Origin: Mycolicibacter sinensis
GTDB lineage: Bacteria > Actinomycetota > Actinomycetes > Mycobacteriales > Mycobacteriaceae
Assembly (NCBI RefSeq): GCF_001667375.1
Contig: NZ_LZIN01000013.1
Span: 1-64,000, forward strand
Direction: 5' to 3'
DNA length: 64,000 nt
A program made the translations under genes and the position numbers. The notes beneath the pieces are model-generated. The model was not told the DNA's origin. It saw nothing but the letters and a program-made list of their open reading frames with translations, and made no database searches. Of the stretch, positions 40,140-50,180 are shown piece after piece. The number at the start of each line of letters is the position of its first letter. Position 1 is the first letter of the stretch.

Positions 40140-40877
40140 ATGGCGCTGGGACTGCCCGAAACGGTGCGCGCCTGCCTGTTCGACCTCGACGGCGTGCTCA
40201 CCGACACCGCCAGCGTGCACACCCGGGCCTGGAAGGCGATGTTCGACGGGTACCTGTCGGCGCGCGCCGAGCGCACCGGAGCGCCGTTCGTGCCGTTCGA
40301 CCCGGTGAACGACTATCTGCGATTCGTCGACGGCCGCAAACGCGACGACGGGGTGCGCGCCTTCCTGGCCAGCCGCGACATCGTGCTGCCCGACGGCGCC
40401 GACGACGACCCGCCGGACGCCGAAACCGTGCACGGTCTGGGCAACCGCAAGAACGCGGCGTTCCAGGCAACGCTGCAGGCCGACGGGGTGGACGTCTTCG
40501 AGGGGTCCCGGCGCTACCTGACGGCGGCCACCGCGGCGGGCCTGGCCACCGCGGTGGTATCGGCCAGCGCCAACGCCGGCGAAGTGCTGGCGATCACCGG
40601 CCTGGATACGTTCATCCAGCAGCGCGTCGACGGCATCACCCTGCGCACCGAACACCTCGCGGGCAAGCCGGCTCCGGACTCGTTCCTGCGGGCGGCGCAG
40701 CTGCTCGACATCGCCCCCGCCGGCGCCGCGGTGTTCGAGGACGCGCTGTCCGGGGTGGCGGCCGGGCGGGCCGGCGGGTTCGGTTTCGTGGTGGGTGTCG
40801 ACCGGGTCGGTCAGGCCGAAGACCTACTGAGCCATGGCGCCGACGTCGTTGTCACCGATCTGGAGGAACTTCTGTGA
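40140..40877 (+). CDS. HAD hydrolase, beta-phosphoglucomutase-like (Rv3400)
   Basis: A 245-residue HAD protein orthologous to Mtb Rv3400. Motif I is [15 protein letters not shown] (nucleophile and acid Asp), followed by a helical cap, motif [13 protein letters not shown], motif III lysine GKPAPDSFL and motif [19 protein letters not shown], matching the beta-phosphoglucomutase subfamily. The ATG at 40140 has GGAAGGGAG upstream. It is 10 nt from the GH65 gene. Together they resemble a disaccharide phosphorylase plus beta-phosphoglucomutase pair that would turn beta-glucose-1-phosphate into glucose-6-phosphate; the sugar substrate is inference. Confidence 0.92.
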   Translation: MALGLPETVRACLFDLDGVLTDTASVHTRAWKAMFDGYLSARAERTGAPFVPFDPVNDYLRFVDGRKRDDGVRAFLASRDIVLPDGADDDPPDAETVHGLGNRKNAAFQATLQADGVDVFEGSRRYLTAATAAGLATAVVSASANAGEVLAITGLDTFIQQRVDGITLRTEHLAGKPAPDSFLRAAQLLDIAPAGAAVFEDALSGVAAGRAGGFGFVVGVDRVGQAEDLLSHGADVVVTDLEELL

Positions 40878-40887
40878 AGGCAGACCG

Positions 40888-43248
40888 ATGATCCCTGAGG
40901 ACTATTTTCCGATCGAACCGTGGCAGATCCGCGAGACCCACCTCGACCTGGATCTGCTCGGGCAGACCGAATCCCTGTTCACGCTGTCCAACGGGCACAT
41001 CGGGTTGCGCGGCAACCTCGACGAGGGCGAGCCCTACGGCCTGCCCGGCACCTACCTGAACTCGTTCTATGAGGTGCGGCCGCTGCCCTACGCCGAAGCC
41101 GGGTTCGGCTATCCGCAGGCCGGGCAGACCGTCGTCGACGTGACCAACGGCAAGATCATCCGGCTGATGGTCGACGATGAGCCGTTCGACGTCCGCTACG
41201 GCGAGCTGATCGACCACGAGCGCATCCTCGACCTGCGGGCGGGCACCCTGACCCGCCGCGTGCACTGGCACTCCCCGGCCGGCAAACAGGTCAAGGTGCA
41301 CTCGACCCGGCTGGTGTCACTGGCCCAGCGCGGCGTCGCGGCGATCGAATACATCGTCGAGGCGGTCGACGAATTCGTGCGTGTGACAGTGCAATCCGAG
41401 CTGGTCGCCAATGAGGACCAACCGCCGACCTCCGGCGACCCGCGGGTCGCGGCGATCCTGGACAACCCGCTGGAGGCCGTGGAGCGGGAGACCACCGACC
41501 GCGGGGCCGTGCTGGTGCACCGCACTCGGGCCAGTGAACTGATGATGGCCGCGGCCATGAATCACGAGATCGAGGTGCCCGGCCGAGTCCAGGTCAACAC
41601 GATCGCGATTCCCGATGTGGCGGCCACCACCGTGGTGTGCGGGCTGCGCCCGGGGCAGAAACTGCGGATCGTCAAGTACCTGGCCTACGGCTGGTCCAGC
41701 GAGCGGTCCCGGCCCGCGCTGCGTGACCAGGCCGTCGCCGCGCTGACCGGCGCCCTCTACAGCGGCTGGCAGGGGCTGCTCGACGCCCAGCGGAACTACC
41801 TCGACGAGTTCTGGGACGGCGCCGATGTCGAGGTCGACGGCGACCCCGACTGCCAGCAGGCGGTCCGCTTCGCACTGTTCCACCTGCTGCAGTCCAGCGC
41901 GCGCGCCGAACGGCGGGCGATCCCCAGCAAGGGCCTGACCGGTACCGGCTATGACGGCCATACCTTCTGGGACAGTGAGACTTTCATCATCCCGGTGCTG
42001 ACCTACACCGTGCCGCACGCGGCGGCCGACGCGTTGCGCTGGCGGGCATCGACACTTGATCTGGCCCGCGACCGGGCGGCCGAACTCGGGCTGGCCGGGG
42101 CGTCGTTCCCGTGGCGGACGATCCGCGGCCAGGAGTGCTCCGGGTACTGGCCGGCCGGCACGGCCGCCTGGCACATCAACGCCGACATCGCGGCGGCGTT
42201 CGAGCAGTACCGGGTCGTCACCGGGGACGGCTCCCTGGAGGCCGAGTGCGGGCTGGCGGTACTGGTCGAGACCGCACGGCTGTGGCGGTCGCTGGGACAC
42301 CACGACCGGCACGGGGTGTGGCACCTGTCGGGGGTGACCGGCCCCGACGAGTACACCGCGATCGTGCGGGACAACGTGTTCACCAATTTGATGGCCGCCC
42401 ACAATCTGCGCACCGCAGCCGAGGCGTGCGCCCGCCACCCTGATGCCGCCCACGAGCTGGGGGTCAGCACCGAGGAGATGGCCAGCTGGCGCGATGCCGC
42501 CGACGCCGCGCACATCCCCTACGACGAGGAGCTCGGCGTGCATCCGCAGTGCGAAGGCTTCACCTCCGCCGCGGAGTGGGACTTCGACAACCGGGCCACC
42601 TATCCGCTGCTGCTCAACGAACCCTATGTCCGGCTGTACCCGGCCCAGGTGGTCAAGCAGGCCGACGTCCTGCTGGCCATGCACTGGCGCAGCCATGCAT
42701 TCACCCCCGAAGAGAAGGCCCGCAACGTCGACTACTACGAGCGGCGCACGGTACGCGACTCCTCGCTGTCGGCCTGCACCCAGGCAGTGATGTGCGCCGA
42801 GGTGGGACACCTGGAACTGGCCCATGACTACACCTACGAGACGGCGTTCGTCGACCTGCGTGATCTGCACGACAACACCCGCGAGGGACTGCACCTGGCG
42901 GCACTGGCCGGGACCTGGCTCGCGCTGGTGGCCGGGTTCGGTGGCCTGCGTGACGACGGAGGCGTGCTGGCACTGAATCCCGCACTGCCCGAAGGGATCT
43001 CCCGCCTACGGTTCCGGTTGCGCTGGAGCGGGTTCCGCGTCACGGTAAGCGCCACCGACGACGAGGTCACCTACACCCTGCGCGACGGGCCCGAGGGCCG
43101 GCTGACGATCCACCATGCCGGCAAGGAACTCGAACTGTCCACCCAGTCACCCACGACGGTGCCCGCCTGCCGCCGCGAACCGCTACTGCCGACACCGCAG
43201 CAACCGCCCGGGCGCGCTCCGCGCCACCGGCACCACGTCGCCCGGTGA
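40888..43248 (+). CDS. Glycoside hydrolase family 65 phosphorylase (Rv3401)
   Basis: A 786-residue GH65 protein, the same length as Mtb Rv3401. An N-terminal beta-sandwich (about 1-270: ESLFTLSNGHIGLRGNLDEG) and linker precede the (alpha/alpha)6 barrel (about 310-690) with FHLLQSSARAERRAIPSKGLTGTGYDGHTFWDSETFI and HLSGVTGPDEYTAIVRDNVFTN, where the Glu of PDEY is the expected general acid. A C-terminal beta domain follows. GH65 enzymes phosphorolyse alpha-glucosides such as trehalose, maltose or kojibiose; which one cannot be told here. The ATG at 40888 has GAAGG-type sequence upstream. Confidence 0.93.
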   Translation: MIPEDYFPIEPWQIRETHLDLDLLGQTESLFTLSNGHIGLRGNLDEGEPYGLPGTYLNSFYEVRPLPYAEAGFGYPQAGQTVVDVTNGKIIRLMVDDEPFDVRYGELIDHERILDLRAGTLTRRVHWHSPAGKQVKVHSTRLVSLAQRGVAAIEYIVEAVDEFVRVTVQSELVANEDQPPTSGDPRVAAILDNPLEAVERETTDRGAVLVHRTRASELMMAAAMNHEIEVPGRVQVNTIAIPDVAATTVVCGLRPGQKLRIVKYLAYGWSSERSRPALRDQAVAALTGALYSGWQGLLDAQRNYLDEFWDGADVEVDGDPDCQQAVRFALFHLLQSSARAERRAIPSKGLTGTGYDGHTFWDSETFIIPVLTYTVPHAAADALRWRASTLDLARDRAAELGLAGASFPWRTIRGQECSGYWPAGTAAWHINADIAAAFEQYRVVTGDGSLEAECGLAVLVETARLWRSLGHHDRHGVWHLSGVTGPDEYTAIVRDNVFTNLMAAHNLRTAAEACARHPDAAHELGVSTEEMASWRDAADAAHIPYDEELGVHPQCEGFTSAAEWDFDNRATYPLLLNEPYVRLYPAQVVKQADVLLAMHWRSHAFTPEEKARNVDYYERRTVRDSSLSACTQAVMCAEVGHLELAHDYTYETAFVDLRDLHDNTREGLHLAALAGTWLALVAGFGGLRDDGGVLALNPALPEGISRLRFRLRWSGFRVTVSATDDEVTYTLRDGPEGRLTIHHAGKELELSTQSPTTVPACRREPLLPTPQQPPGRAPRHRHHVAR

Positions 43249-43251
43249 GGC

Positions 43252-44985
43252 TCAGGCGATCCCGGAGGCCCAACGCAGCGCGCCGACGGCCTGATCGGGT
43301 ACCGCCGGGTTCTTCGGCGCGATCGGCTCCAGCCGCCGGTAGGGCTCGCCCTGGGCCGGCCGCTGGTCGGTCTCGCCCTTGTTCGGCCACAGCGACGCGG
43401 CCCGCTCGGCCTGGGCGGTGATCGACAGCGACGGGTTGACGCCGAGGTTGGCCGAGACCGCCGCGCCGTCCATCACCGCCAGCGTCGGGTAGCCGTACAC
43501 CCGCTGGTAGGGGTCGATGACGCCGTGCTCGGGGCTGTCGCCGATCGCCGCCCCGCCCAAGAAGTGCGCGGTGAGCGGGATGTTGAACAGTTCGCCCCAG
43601 GTGCCCCCGGCCACGCCGTCGATCTTGGCGGCGATGCGCCGGGTGACCTCGTTGCCGACCGGGATCCAGCTCGGGTTCGGTTCACCGTGGCCCTGCTTGC
43701 TGGTGTAGCGGCGGAAGCCCAGCCTGCCGCGTTTGGTGAAGGTGGTGATGGAGTTGTCCAGGTGCTGCATCACCAGCGCGATCACGGTGCGCTCGCTCCA
43801 CTGCTTCGGGTTGAGTAGCCGCAGGATGTGGCGGGGATCTTCGCGGGCCTGATCCAGCAGCTGCCGCCAGCGCGGGACATCGGTGCCTTGCGGACCCGCG
43901 CCGTCGGTCATCAGGGTCTGCAACAGACCCATCGCGTTGGAGCCCTTGCCGTAGCGGACCGGTTCGACGTGGGTGTCGGCGGTGGGGTGGATCGAGGAGG
44001 TGATCGCCACGCCGTGGGTCAGGTTCAGGCCCTCCTTGACGTCCAAAGTGGCTGCGCCGACGATGGATTCGGAGTTGGTGCGGGTAAGTACCCCGAGCTT
44101 GCTGGAAAGGTTGGCGAGCTTTCCTTTATCGCGCATCTTGAACAGCAGCCGCTGGGTGTTGTAGGTGCCGGCGGCCAGGATCAGATACCGCGCGGTGAAG
44201 GTCTTGCGATGCCGGCGTGCGCGCAGGCCGGTGCGCACCGTGCGCACCTGCCACAGGCCGTCGTCGCCCTGCTCGAACCCGGTCACCGTCGTCATCGGAT
44301 GCACCTGTGCGCCGGCCGATTCGGCCAGATACAGGTAGTTCTTCACCAGGGTGTTCTTGGCGCCCCAGCGGCAGCCGGTCATGCACTCGCCGCACTCGAG
44401 GCAGCCGGTGCGCTGCGGGCCGGCGCCGCCGAAGTACGGGTCGGGCACCGTCTTGCCCGGGGTCTTCTCGCCGCCTTCACCGAAGAACACCCCGACCGGC
44501 GTCGGCACGAACGTGTCGCCGACCCCCATGTCGTCGGCGACCTGCTTGACGATGCGGTCGGCGTCGGTGAACGTCGGGTTCTTGACCACTCCGAGCATCC
44601 GCTGCGCCTGGTCGTAGTGCGGCATGAGCTCGGCACGCCAGTCGGTGATGTGCGCCCACTGCTTGTCGGCGAAGAACGGCTCCGGCGGCACGTAGAGGGT
44701 GTTGGCGTAGTTCAGCGAGCCGCCGCCCACCCCGGCACCGGCCAGCACCATGACGTTGTTGAGCAGGTGGATGCGCTGGATGCCGTAGCAACCCAGCTTC
44801 GGCGCCCACAGGAAGTCGCGCAGGTGCCAGGAGTTCTTGGCGAAGTCCGGGTCGGCGTAGCGGCGTCCCGCCTCCAAAACGCCGACGCGATACCCCTTCT
44901 CGGTCAGTCGCAGCGCGCTGACGCTGCCACCGAAACCGGAACCGATGATCAGGACGTCGTAGTCAGGTTGGTAATCCCGCTCCAT
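43252..44985 (-). CDS. choD: GMC-family oxidoreductase annotated as cholesterol oxidase
   Basis: A 577-residue FAD enzyme orthologous to Mtb ChoD (Rv3409c). The N-terminal dinucleotide site is DVLIIGSGFGGSVSALRLTEKGYRVGVLEAG, then GAGVGGGSLNYANTLY, a Cys cluster CLECGECMTGCRWGAKNT (about 200-217) and C-terminal GVNPSLSITAQAERAASLW with the His/Asn-type active region. Mtb ChoD is annotated as cholesterol oxidase, though its role in cholesterol breakdown is disputed. ATG at 44985 is chosen; an in-frame TTG three codons earlier is possible. It converges with the GH65 gene, 3 bp away, where Mtb has several intervening genes. Confidence 0.92.
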   Translation of the reverse strand: MERDYQPDYDVLIIGSGFGGSVSALRLTEKGYRVGVLEAGRRYADPDFAKNSWHLRDFLWAPKLGCYGIQRIHLLNNVMVLAGAGVGGGSLNYANTLYVPPEPFFADKQWAHITDWRAELMPHYDQAQRMLGVVKNPTFTDADRIVKQVADDMGVGDTFVPTPVGVFFGEGGEKTPGKTVPDPYFGGAGPQRTGCLECGECMTGCRWGAKNTLVKNYLYLAESAGAQVHPMTTVTGFEQGDDGLWQVRTVRTGLRARRHRKTFTARYLILAAGTYNTQRLLFKMRDKGKLANLSSKLGVLTRTNSESIVGAATLDVKEGLNLTHGVAITSSIHPTADTHVEPVRYGKGSNAMGLLQTLMTDGAGPQGTDVPRWRQLLDQAREDPRHILRLLNPKQWSERTVIALVMQHLDNSITTFTKRGRLGFRRYTSKQGHGEPNPSWIPVGNEVTRRIAAKIDGVAGGTWGELFNIPLTAHFLGGAAIGDSPEHGVIDPYQRVYGYPTLAVMDGAAVSANLGVNPSLSITAQAERAASLWPNKGETDQRPAQGEPYRRLEPIAPKNPAVPDQAVGALRWASGIA

Positions 44986-45041
44986 AGCCAGCAAGTATGG
45001 GCTACCCGCTGGTAACTTGCCAGATAGGCTGCCCTTACTTG

Positions 45042-46178
45042 TCAGCTCCCGACGGTCAGCCCGACCTTTTGGAACTCCTTGAGGTCGCAGTAGCCGGCCT
45101 TGGCCATCGACCGGCGCAGCCCGCCGACCAGGTTCAGCGAGCCGAACGGGTCATCGGAGGGGCCGTCGAGCACCTGCGTCAGACCCGGACGCTCCCCGTA
45201 GGCGACCTGCATCAGCGCACCGCGCGGCAAGGACGGGTGCGCGGCCGCCGACGGCCAGTACCAGCCGTCGCCCTGCGCTTCGGCCGCCGCCGCCAACGGC
45301 GTGCCCAGCACCACCGCGTCGGCGCCGCAGGCGATCGCTTTGGCCAGGTCCCCGGAGGTGTGGATGTCGCCGTCGGCCAGCACATGCACGTACCGCCCGC
45401 CGGTCTCGTCGAGGTATTCGCGGCGAGCCGCGGCGGCGTCGGCGATCGCGGTGGCCATCGGCACCGAGATGCCCAGCACCTCATCGGAAGTGGTCACCCC
45501 CGAGGTGGAGCCGTAGCCGACGATCACCCCGGCCGCGCCGGTGCGCATCAAGTGCAGCGCGGTGCGGTGGTCGATCACGCCGCCGGCCACCACCGGGATA
45601 TCGAGCTCGGAGATGAACGTCTTGAGGTTCAGCGGCTCCCCGTCGTTCGCGACCCGTTCGGCGGAGATGATGGTCCCCTGGATGACCAACAGGTCGACAC
45701 CGGCGGCCACCAGTGCCGGGGTCAGCGCCGCGGCGTTCTGCGGGCTCACCCGCACCGCGGTGGTCACGCCGGCCGCGCTGATCCGCGCCACCGCGGCACC
45801 GAGCAGCTCGGGGTCCAGCGGTGCGGCGTGCAGCTGCTGCAGCAGCCGGATCGCCGCCTCCGGCTCAGACGCCACCGCCGCCTTCTCAATGACCTGGGCG
45901 ACCTTGGCCTCGATGTCGGCGTGCCGGCCGATCAGCCCTTCGCCGTTGAGCACCCCCAGACCGCCGAGCCGGCCCAGCCCGACCGCGAACTCCGGCGATA
46001 CCAGCGCGTCGGTGGGGTGAGCCACCACCGGGATCTCGAAGCGGTAGGCGTCGAGCTGCCAGGCTGTGGACACGTCCTTGGAGGAGCGGGTGCGCCGGGA
46101 CGGCACGATGTTGATGTCGTCGAGCTCGTAGGTGCGACGGGCGGTGCGGCCCATGCCGATCTCAACCATGTCACGCAT
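45042..46178 (-). CDS. guaB3: IMP dehydrogenase family protein GuaB3
   Basis: A 378-residue protein orthologous to Mtb GuaB3 (Rv3410c). It is an IMPDH/GMPR barrel without CBS domains: YELDDINIVPSRRTRSSKDVSTAW near the N terminus, VVAGGVIDHRTALHLMRTGAAGVIVGYGSTSGVTT in the phosphate region and a C-terminal GGLRRSMAKAGYCDLKEFQKVG. Recent work on actinobacterial GuaB3 proteins indicates GMP reductase activity, so the old IMPDH label is uncertain; the conserved loop cysteine of true IMPDH is absent in GYGST. It is 58 nt downstream of guaB2 on the same strand, probably the same transcript. Confidence 0.93.
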   Translation of the reverse strand: MRDMVEIGMGRTARRTYELDDINIVPSRRTRSSKDVSTAWQLDAYRFEIPVVAHPTDALVSPEFAVGLGRLGGLGVLNGEGLIGRHADIEAKVAQVIEKAAVASEPEAAIRLLQQLHAAPLDPELLGAAVARISAAGVTTAVRVSPQNAAALTPALVAAGVDLLVIQGTIISAERVANDGEPLNLKTFISELDIPVVAGGVIDHRTALHLMRTGAAGVIVGYGSTSGVTTSDEVLGISVPMATAIADAAAARREYLDETGGRYVHVLADGDIHTSGDLAKAIACGADAVVLGTPLAAAAEAQGDGWYWPSAAAHPSLPRGALMQVAYGERPGLTQVLDGPSDDPFGSLNLVGGLRRSMAKAGYCDLKEFQKVGLTVGS

Positions 46179-46236
46179 GACGGGTCAGCCTCGTTTCTGT
46201 TTCGCTACGCGAGAATGTGCCGGGACGGACGTCTGC

Positions 46237-47823
<1,587 letters not shown>

Positions 47824-47945
47824 CTACGCAGCCGGGGTAGAAGTCCATCCTAATCGCGGCGTACAGCGGCTTTCGTTCCCCACCACCTTGGCTGCGATTA
47901 TGCGCCCCGCAGAACGGCCGCTGGCGTTCTGTCCTGGGGTCTGCG

Positions 47946-47951
47946 TACCCT
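47946..47951 (+). promoter_or_regulatory. -10 box (TACCCT), leaderless start of Rv3412 homologue
   Basis: TACCCT ends 6 nt before GTG at 47958, the codon matching the Mtb protein start. The ATG at 47952 falls inside the spacer and would leave no room for a leader. Confidence 0.6.
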
Positions 47952-47957
47952 ATGGGC

Positions 47958-48362
47958 GTGCGTGACCACCTGCCACCCGGTTTGCCGCCCGACCCGTTCG
48001 CCGACGATCCCCACGACCCGTCCGCTGCGCTGGACGCCGTCGAACCGGGCCAGCCACTGGATCCGCAGGAGCGGACCGCGGTCGAAGCCGACCTCGCCGA
48101 CCTCGCGGTCTACGAAGCACTATTGGCGCACCGAGGAATCCGCGGCCTGGTGGTGTGTTGCGACGACTGTCAGCAGGACCACTACCACGACTGGGACATG
48201 CTGCGCGCCAACCTACTGCAGCTGCTCATCGACGGCACCGTACGCCCGCACGAGCCAGCCTACGACCCGGAGGCGGACAGCTACGTGACCTGGGATTACT
48301 GCCGCGGTTACGCCGACGCGTCCCTCAACGGGGCGACCTCGGAGGCCGACGGCTACCGCTGA
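47958..48362 (+). CDS. DUF5319 protein (Rv3412-like)
   Basis: A 134-residue acidic protein nearly identical in its core to Mtb Rv3412: [17 protein letters not shown] at the start and [24 protein letters not shown] in the middle, the latter a conserved Cys/His cluster that looks metal-binding. The end is [18 protein letters not shown]. The GTG at 47958 is preferred over ATG 47952 from the Mtb N terminus and the leaderless promoter. Function unknown. In Mtb the next genes are rsdA and sigD; here the next gene is the Rv3415c homologue only 10 nt away. Confidence 0.9.
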   Translation: MRDHLPPGLPPDPFADDPHDPSAALDAVEPGQPLDPQERTAVEADLADLAVYEALLAHRGIRGLVVCCDDCQQDHYHDWDMLRANLLQLLIDGTVRPHEPAYDPEADSYVTWDYCRGYADASLNGATSEADGYR

Positions 48363-48372
48363 GCCGGCCCCG

Positions 48373-49173
48373 TTAAAGGTGCTGCCACTGTCCGCCGCGG
48401 TACCGCACCAACTCGGCAGCCTCATCCCGCAGGCTGCACAATTCCTCCCCCGTTCGGCTCGGACTGCCGACATCGATCAACATGCACGCCAGCGCCCATC
48501 GCAACGGAACCAGGCCCAGCCGCCCGGTGTCCTGCAGTGCGGCCTCAGCCACGCCGCGCGCGCGGTCGACGTTCCCCGCGCAGCACAGCGCGCCGGCCAG
48601 CACCACCTGACTTTTCACCCGGTGGCGCACCATGTCTTCGCCGGCGTCCGCGACCAGCTCCAGGGCCTGTTCGGCGTGCCGCACCGCGGTAGCCCCGTCC
48701 CCGGTGACCATCGCCAGTTCGGCCCTCACCCAGTTCCGGCGCACCGCCAGGCGTGCCGGGGACGGCGGTTCGGGAACCTGCCGGGTACGGGCCAGCAGGG
48801 CCGCCGAGGCCGCGAAGCGACCGGTCCCCAGGGCGTCGGCGGCCAGCCCCACCAGGGCGTCGGCGGTGGCCTCGGGATCCTCGCCGGCCAGGTCCAGTGC
48901 CCGGCCGTCAAGGCCCCGGGCGAGATCGTGCCCGCCCAGTTGGCGCAGGAACGACGCCCGCGTGCTGTGGGCCAGGGAGGCCAGCGGCCCTTTGGGTACG
49001 TCGCGTAGCAGTGCCGCCAGATCGGCGGTGGCGGCGGCGTAGCGGCCCTGGCCGCCGGCGGCGACGGCACGCAGCCAGCGCTGGCGGGGCGTGGTCGCGG
49101 CGGGCAAGGGCCAGCGGCCCGGTGCATCGCCGAACGCGGCGGCAGTCAACGTCGCATCTGGGTCCTCGGTCAT
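48373..49173 (-). CDS. TPR-like alpha-helical protein (Rv3415c-like)
   Basis: A 266-residue, Ala/Leu/Arg-rich all-helical protein corresponding to Mtb Rv3415c. Repeated pairs such as AAATADLAALLRDVPKG, ATADALVGLAADALGTGRFAASAALLART and ATAVRHAEQALELV suggest tetratricopeptide-type repeats along most of its length. No enzymatic motif is visible. In Mtb it lies immediately upstream of sigD, and both are on the same strand; here sigD and its anti-sigma gene are missing from the 10-nt gap after its stop. It is divergent from whiB3. Function unknown. Confidence 0.85.
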   Translation of the reverse strand: MTEDPDATLTAAAFGDAPGRWPLPAATTPRQRWLRAVAAGGQGRYAAATADLAALLRDVPKGPLASLAHSTRASFLRQLGGHDLARGLDGRALDLAGEDPEATADALVGLAADALGTGRFAASAALLARTRQVPEPPSPARLAVRRNWVRAELAMVTGDGATAVRHAEQALELVADAGEDMVRHRVKSQVVLAGALCCAGNVDRARGVAEAALQDTGRLGLVPLRWALACMLIDVGSPSRTGEELCSLRDEAAELVRYRGGQWQHL

Positions 49174-49431
49174 CGCTGAGCGACGTTACGCGGGCCCGGT
49201 CACCGCCTCGGCGTCCGCCCGCGCGCCCGTACGTCCGTACGTCCGGAAAAAATCCCAGGGAATGTCCATCGGCTTAGGCCAGCCTTTCTTAACCGTTACG
49301 TAGGCCTAACTTCAGACGCTTTGGCTACGGTCCCCACAGCGCCGGATTCCGCCGGCGCTGTTTTACGCGCACCGCCAGACACCTCAACGGCCGCAACAGT
49401 TCCGGCCGACCAGCGTTTGAGAGGGGTTCCC
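49174..49431. other. Divergent regulatory region, Rv3415c homologue / whiB3
   Basis: 258 bp with two notable structures: a tandem repeat CCGTACGTCCGTACGTCCGG (49228-49247) containing repeated GTAC palindromes, and a hairpin plus T-run at 49336-49364. A/T-richer sequence CTTTCTTAACCGTTACGTAG at about 49283-49302 is a likely promoter zone for whiB3; TAACTT (49306-49311) and TACGGT (49326-49331) both fit TANNNT. Confidence 0.5.
49336..49364 (+). terminator. Intrinsic-terminator-like hairpin in whiB3 leader
   Basis: ACAGCGCCGG(ATTCCG)CCGGCGCTGT forms a perfect 10-bp stem and is followed directly by TTT, then A. On the plus strand it lies 68 nt before the whiB3 start and has no plus-strand gene upstream, so it can only act on the whiB3 leader transcript itself. 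On the minus strand there is no U-tract. Confidence 0.6.
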
Positions 49432-49722
49432 ATGCCACTGGTTGAGCAACTGCCCGGCCGCAATGCGGACGTCTGGGATTGGCAGCTCCAAGGAGCCTGC
49501 CGGGGGGTCGACTCGTCGGTGTTCTTCCCACCCGACGGGGAGCGCGGCCGGGCCCGAGCGCAGCGGGAGCAGAACGCCAAGAAGTGGTGTCGCAACTGCC
49601 CGGTATTGGAACAATGCCGTCAGCACGCACTCGCCGTCGGCGAGCCCTACGGCATCTGGGGCGGCATGTCCGAGGCCGAGCGGCACGCCGCGCTCCGCTG
49701 CAACCTGCGGGCCAGCGGCTGA
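49432..49722 (+). CDS. whiB3: WhiB3 iron-sulfur redox regulator
   Basis: A 96-residue Wbl protein orthologous to Mtb WhiB3 (Rv3416). The four Fe-S ligands are C23, C53, C56 and C62, in the same spacing as Mtb, and the turn GVWGG is GIWGG (W75 region). WhiB3 senses NO, O2 and redox state through a 4Fe-4S cluster, binds the main sigma factor region 4 and controls lipid synthesis and acid response genes. The C-terminal basic DNA-binding tail is shorter and less basic than in Mtb (ends RCNLRASG). ATG 49432 has GAGAGGGG upstream. Flanked by a leader hairpin and a strong terminator. Confidence 0.95.
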   Translation: MPLVEQLPGRNADVWDWQLQGACRGVDSSVFFPPDGERGRARAQREQNAKKWCRNCPVLEQCRQHALAVGEPYGIWGGMSEAERHAALRCNLRASG

Positions 49723-49746
49723 GCCCGCCGGACCGACGCCTCAACG

Positions 49747-49774
49747 AACAGCCCCCGGCGATCCGGGGGCTGTT
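49747..49774 (+). terminator. whiB3 terminator
   Basis: AACAGCCCCCGG(CGAT)CCGGGGGCTGTT is a perfect 12-bp stem with a 4-nt loop, 24 nt after the whiB3 stop, followed by CTCGTTCC. The strength of the stem and its location support transcription termination, in the U-poor style of mycobacteria. Confidence 0.8.
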
Positions 49775-49818
49775 CTCGTTCCCGCGGATTGTCGGACCGG
49801 TCGGGTTGGATCACGGGC

Positions 49819-50049
49819 ATGCGTGCATTCCTGGCAGTACTTGTCGCCGGTCTCGGCGTGGCCGCGCCGGCCCACGCCGATCCGGCCAGCTGTTTCGACC
49901 AGCGGCTCTGCGGCGATCTGAGCGATGTCTACTTCTGTCCCGACACCGGCGCGGTGGTGGGCGCGTTCGGCGCCTGCCCCTCGCTGGTGACCGGCCCCTA
50001 TGCGCCCGGTGGTCTACGGCCCAACCAGGGGTTGTCGCCGTTGGGTTGA
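49819..50049 (+). CDS. Small secreted cysteine-containing protein
   Basis: A 76-residue protein with a signal peptide (MRAFLAVLVAGLGVAAPAHA, cleavage expected after AHA at residue 20). The mature ~56 residues have four cysteines (SCFDQRLCGDL, YFCPDTG, FGACPS), enough for two disulfides, and a Pro/Gly-rich tail. I do not recognise the family; similar four-cysteine exported peptides are frequent in mycobacterial genomes. The ATG at 49819 is chosen because it begins the signal peptide; no strong ribosome site precedes it. It may be read through from whiB3 only if the terminator fails. Confidence 0.65.
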   Translation: MRAFLAVLVAGLGVAAPAHADPASCFDQRLCGDLSDVYFCPDTGAVVGAFGACPSLVTGPYAPGGLRPNQGLSPLG

Positions 50050-50180
50050 GATTGCGCAGCAGGACACGCTCTGACCGTCCCGGGATAGCGGAAAAAGCCC
50101 GGCCAGCTTCGACGGGTGTGTCAATTATTAATGCTCGCAAAACCTGTGGGTTCCATATCAGCGTGTGCTAAGCACATGCG

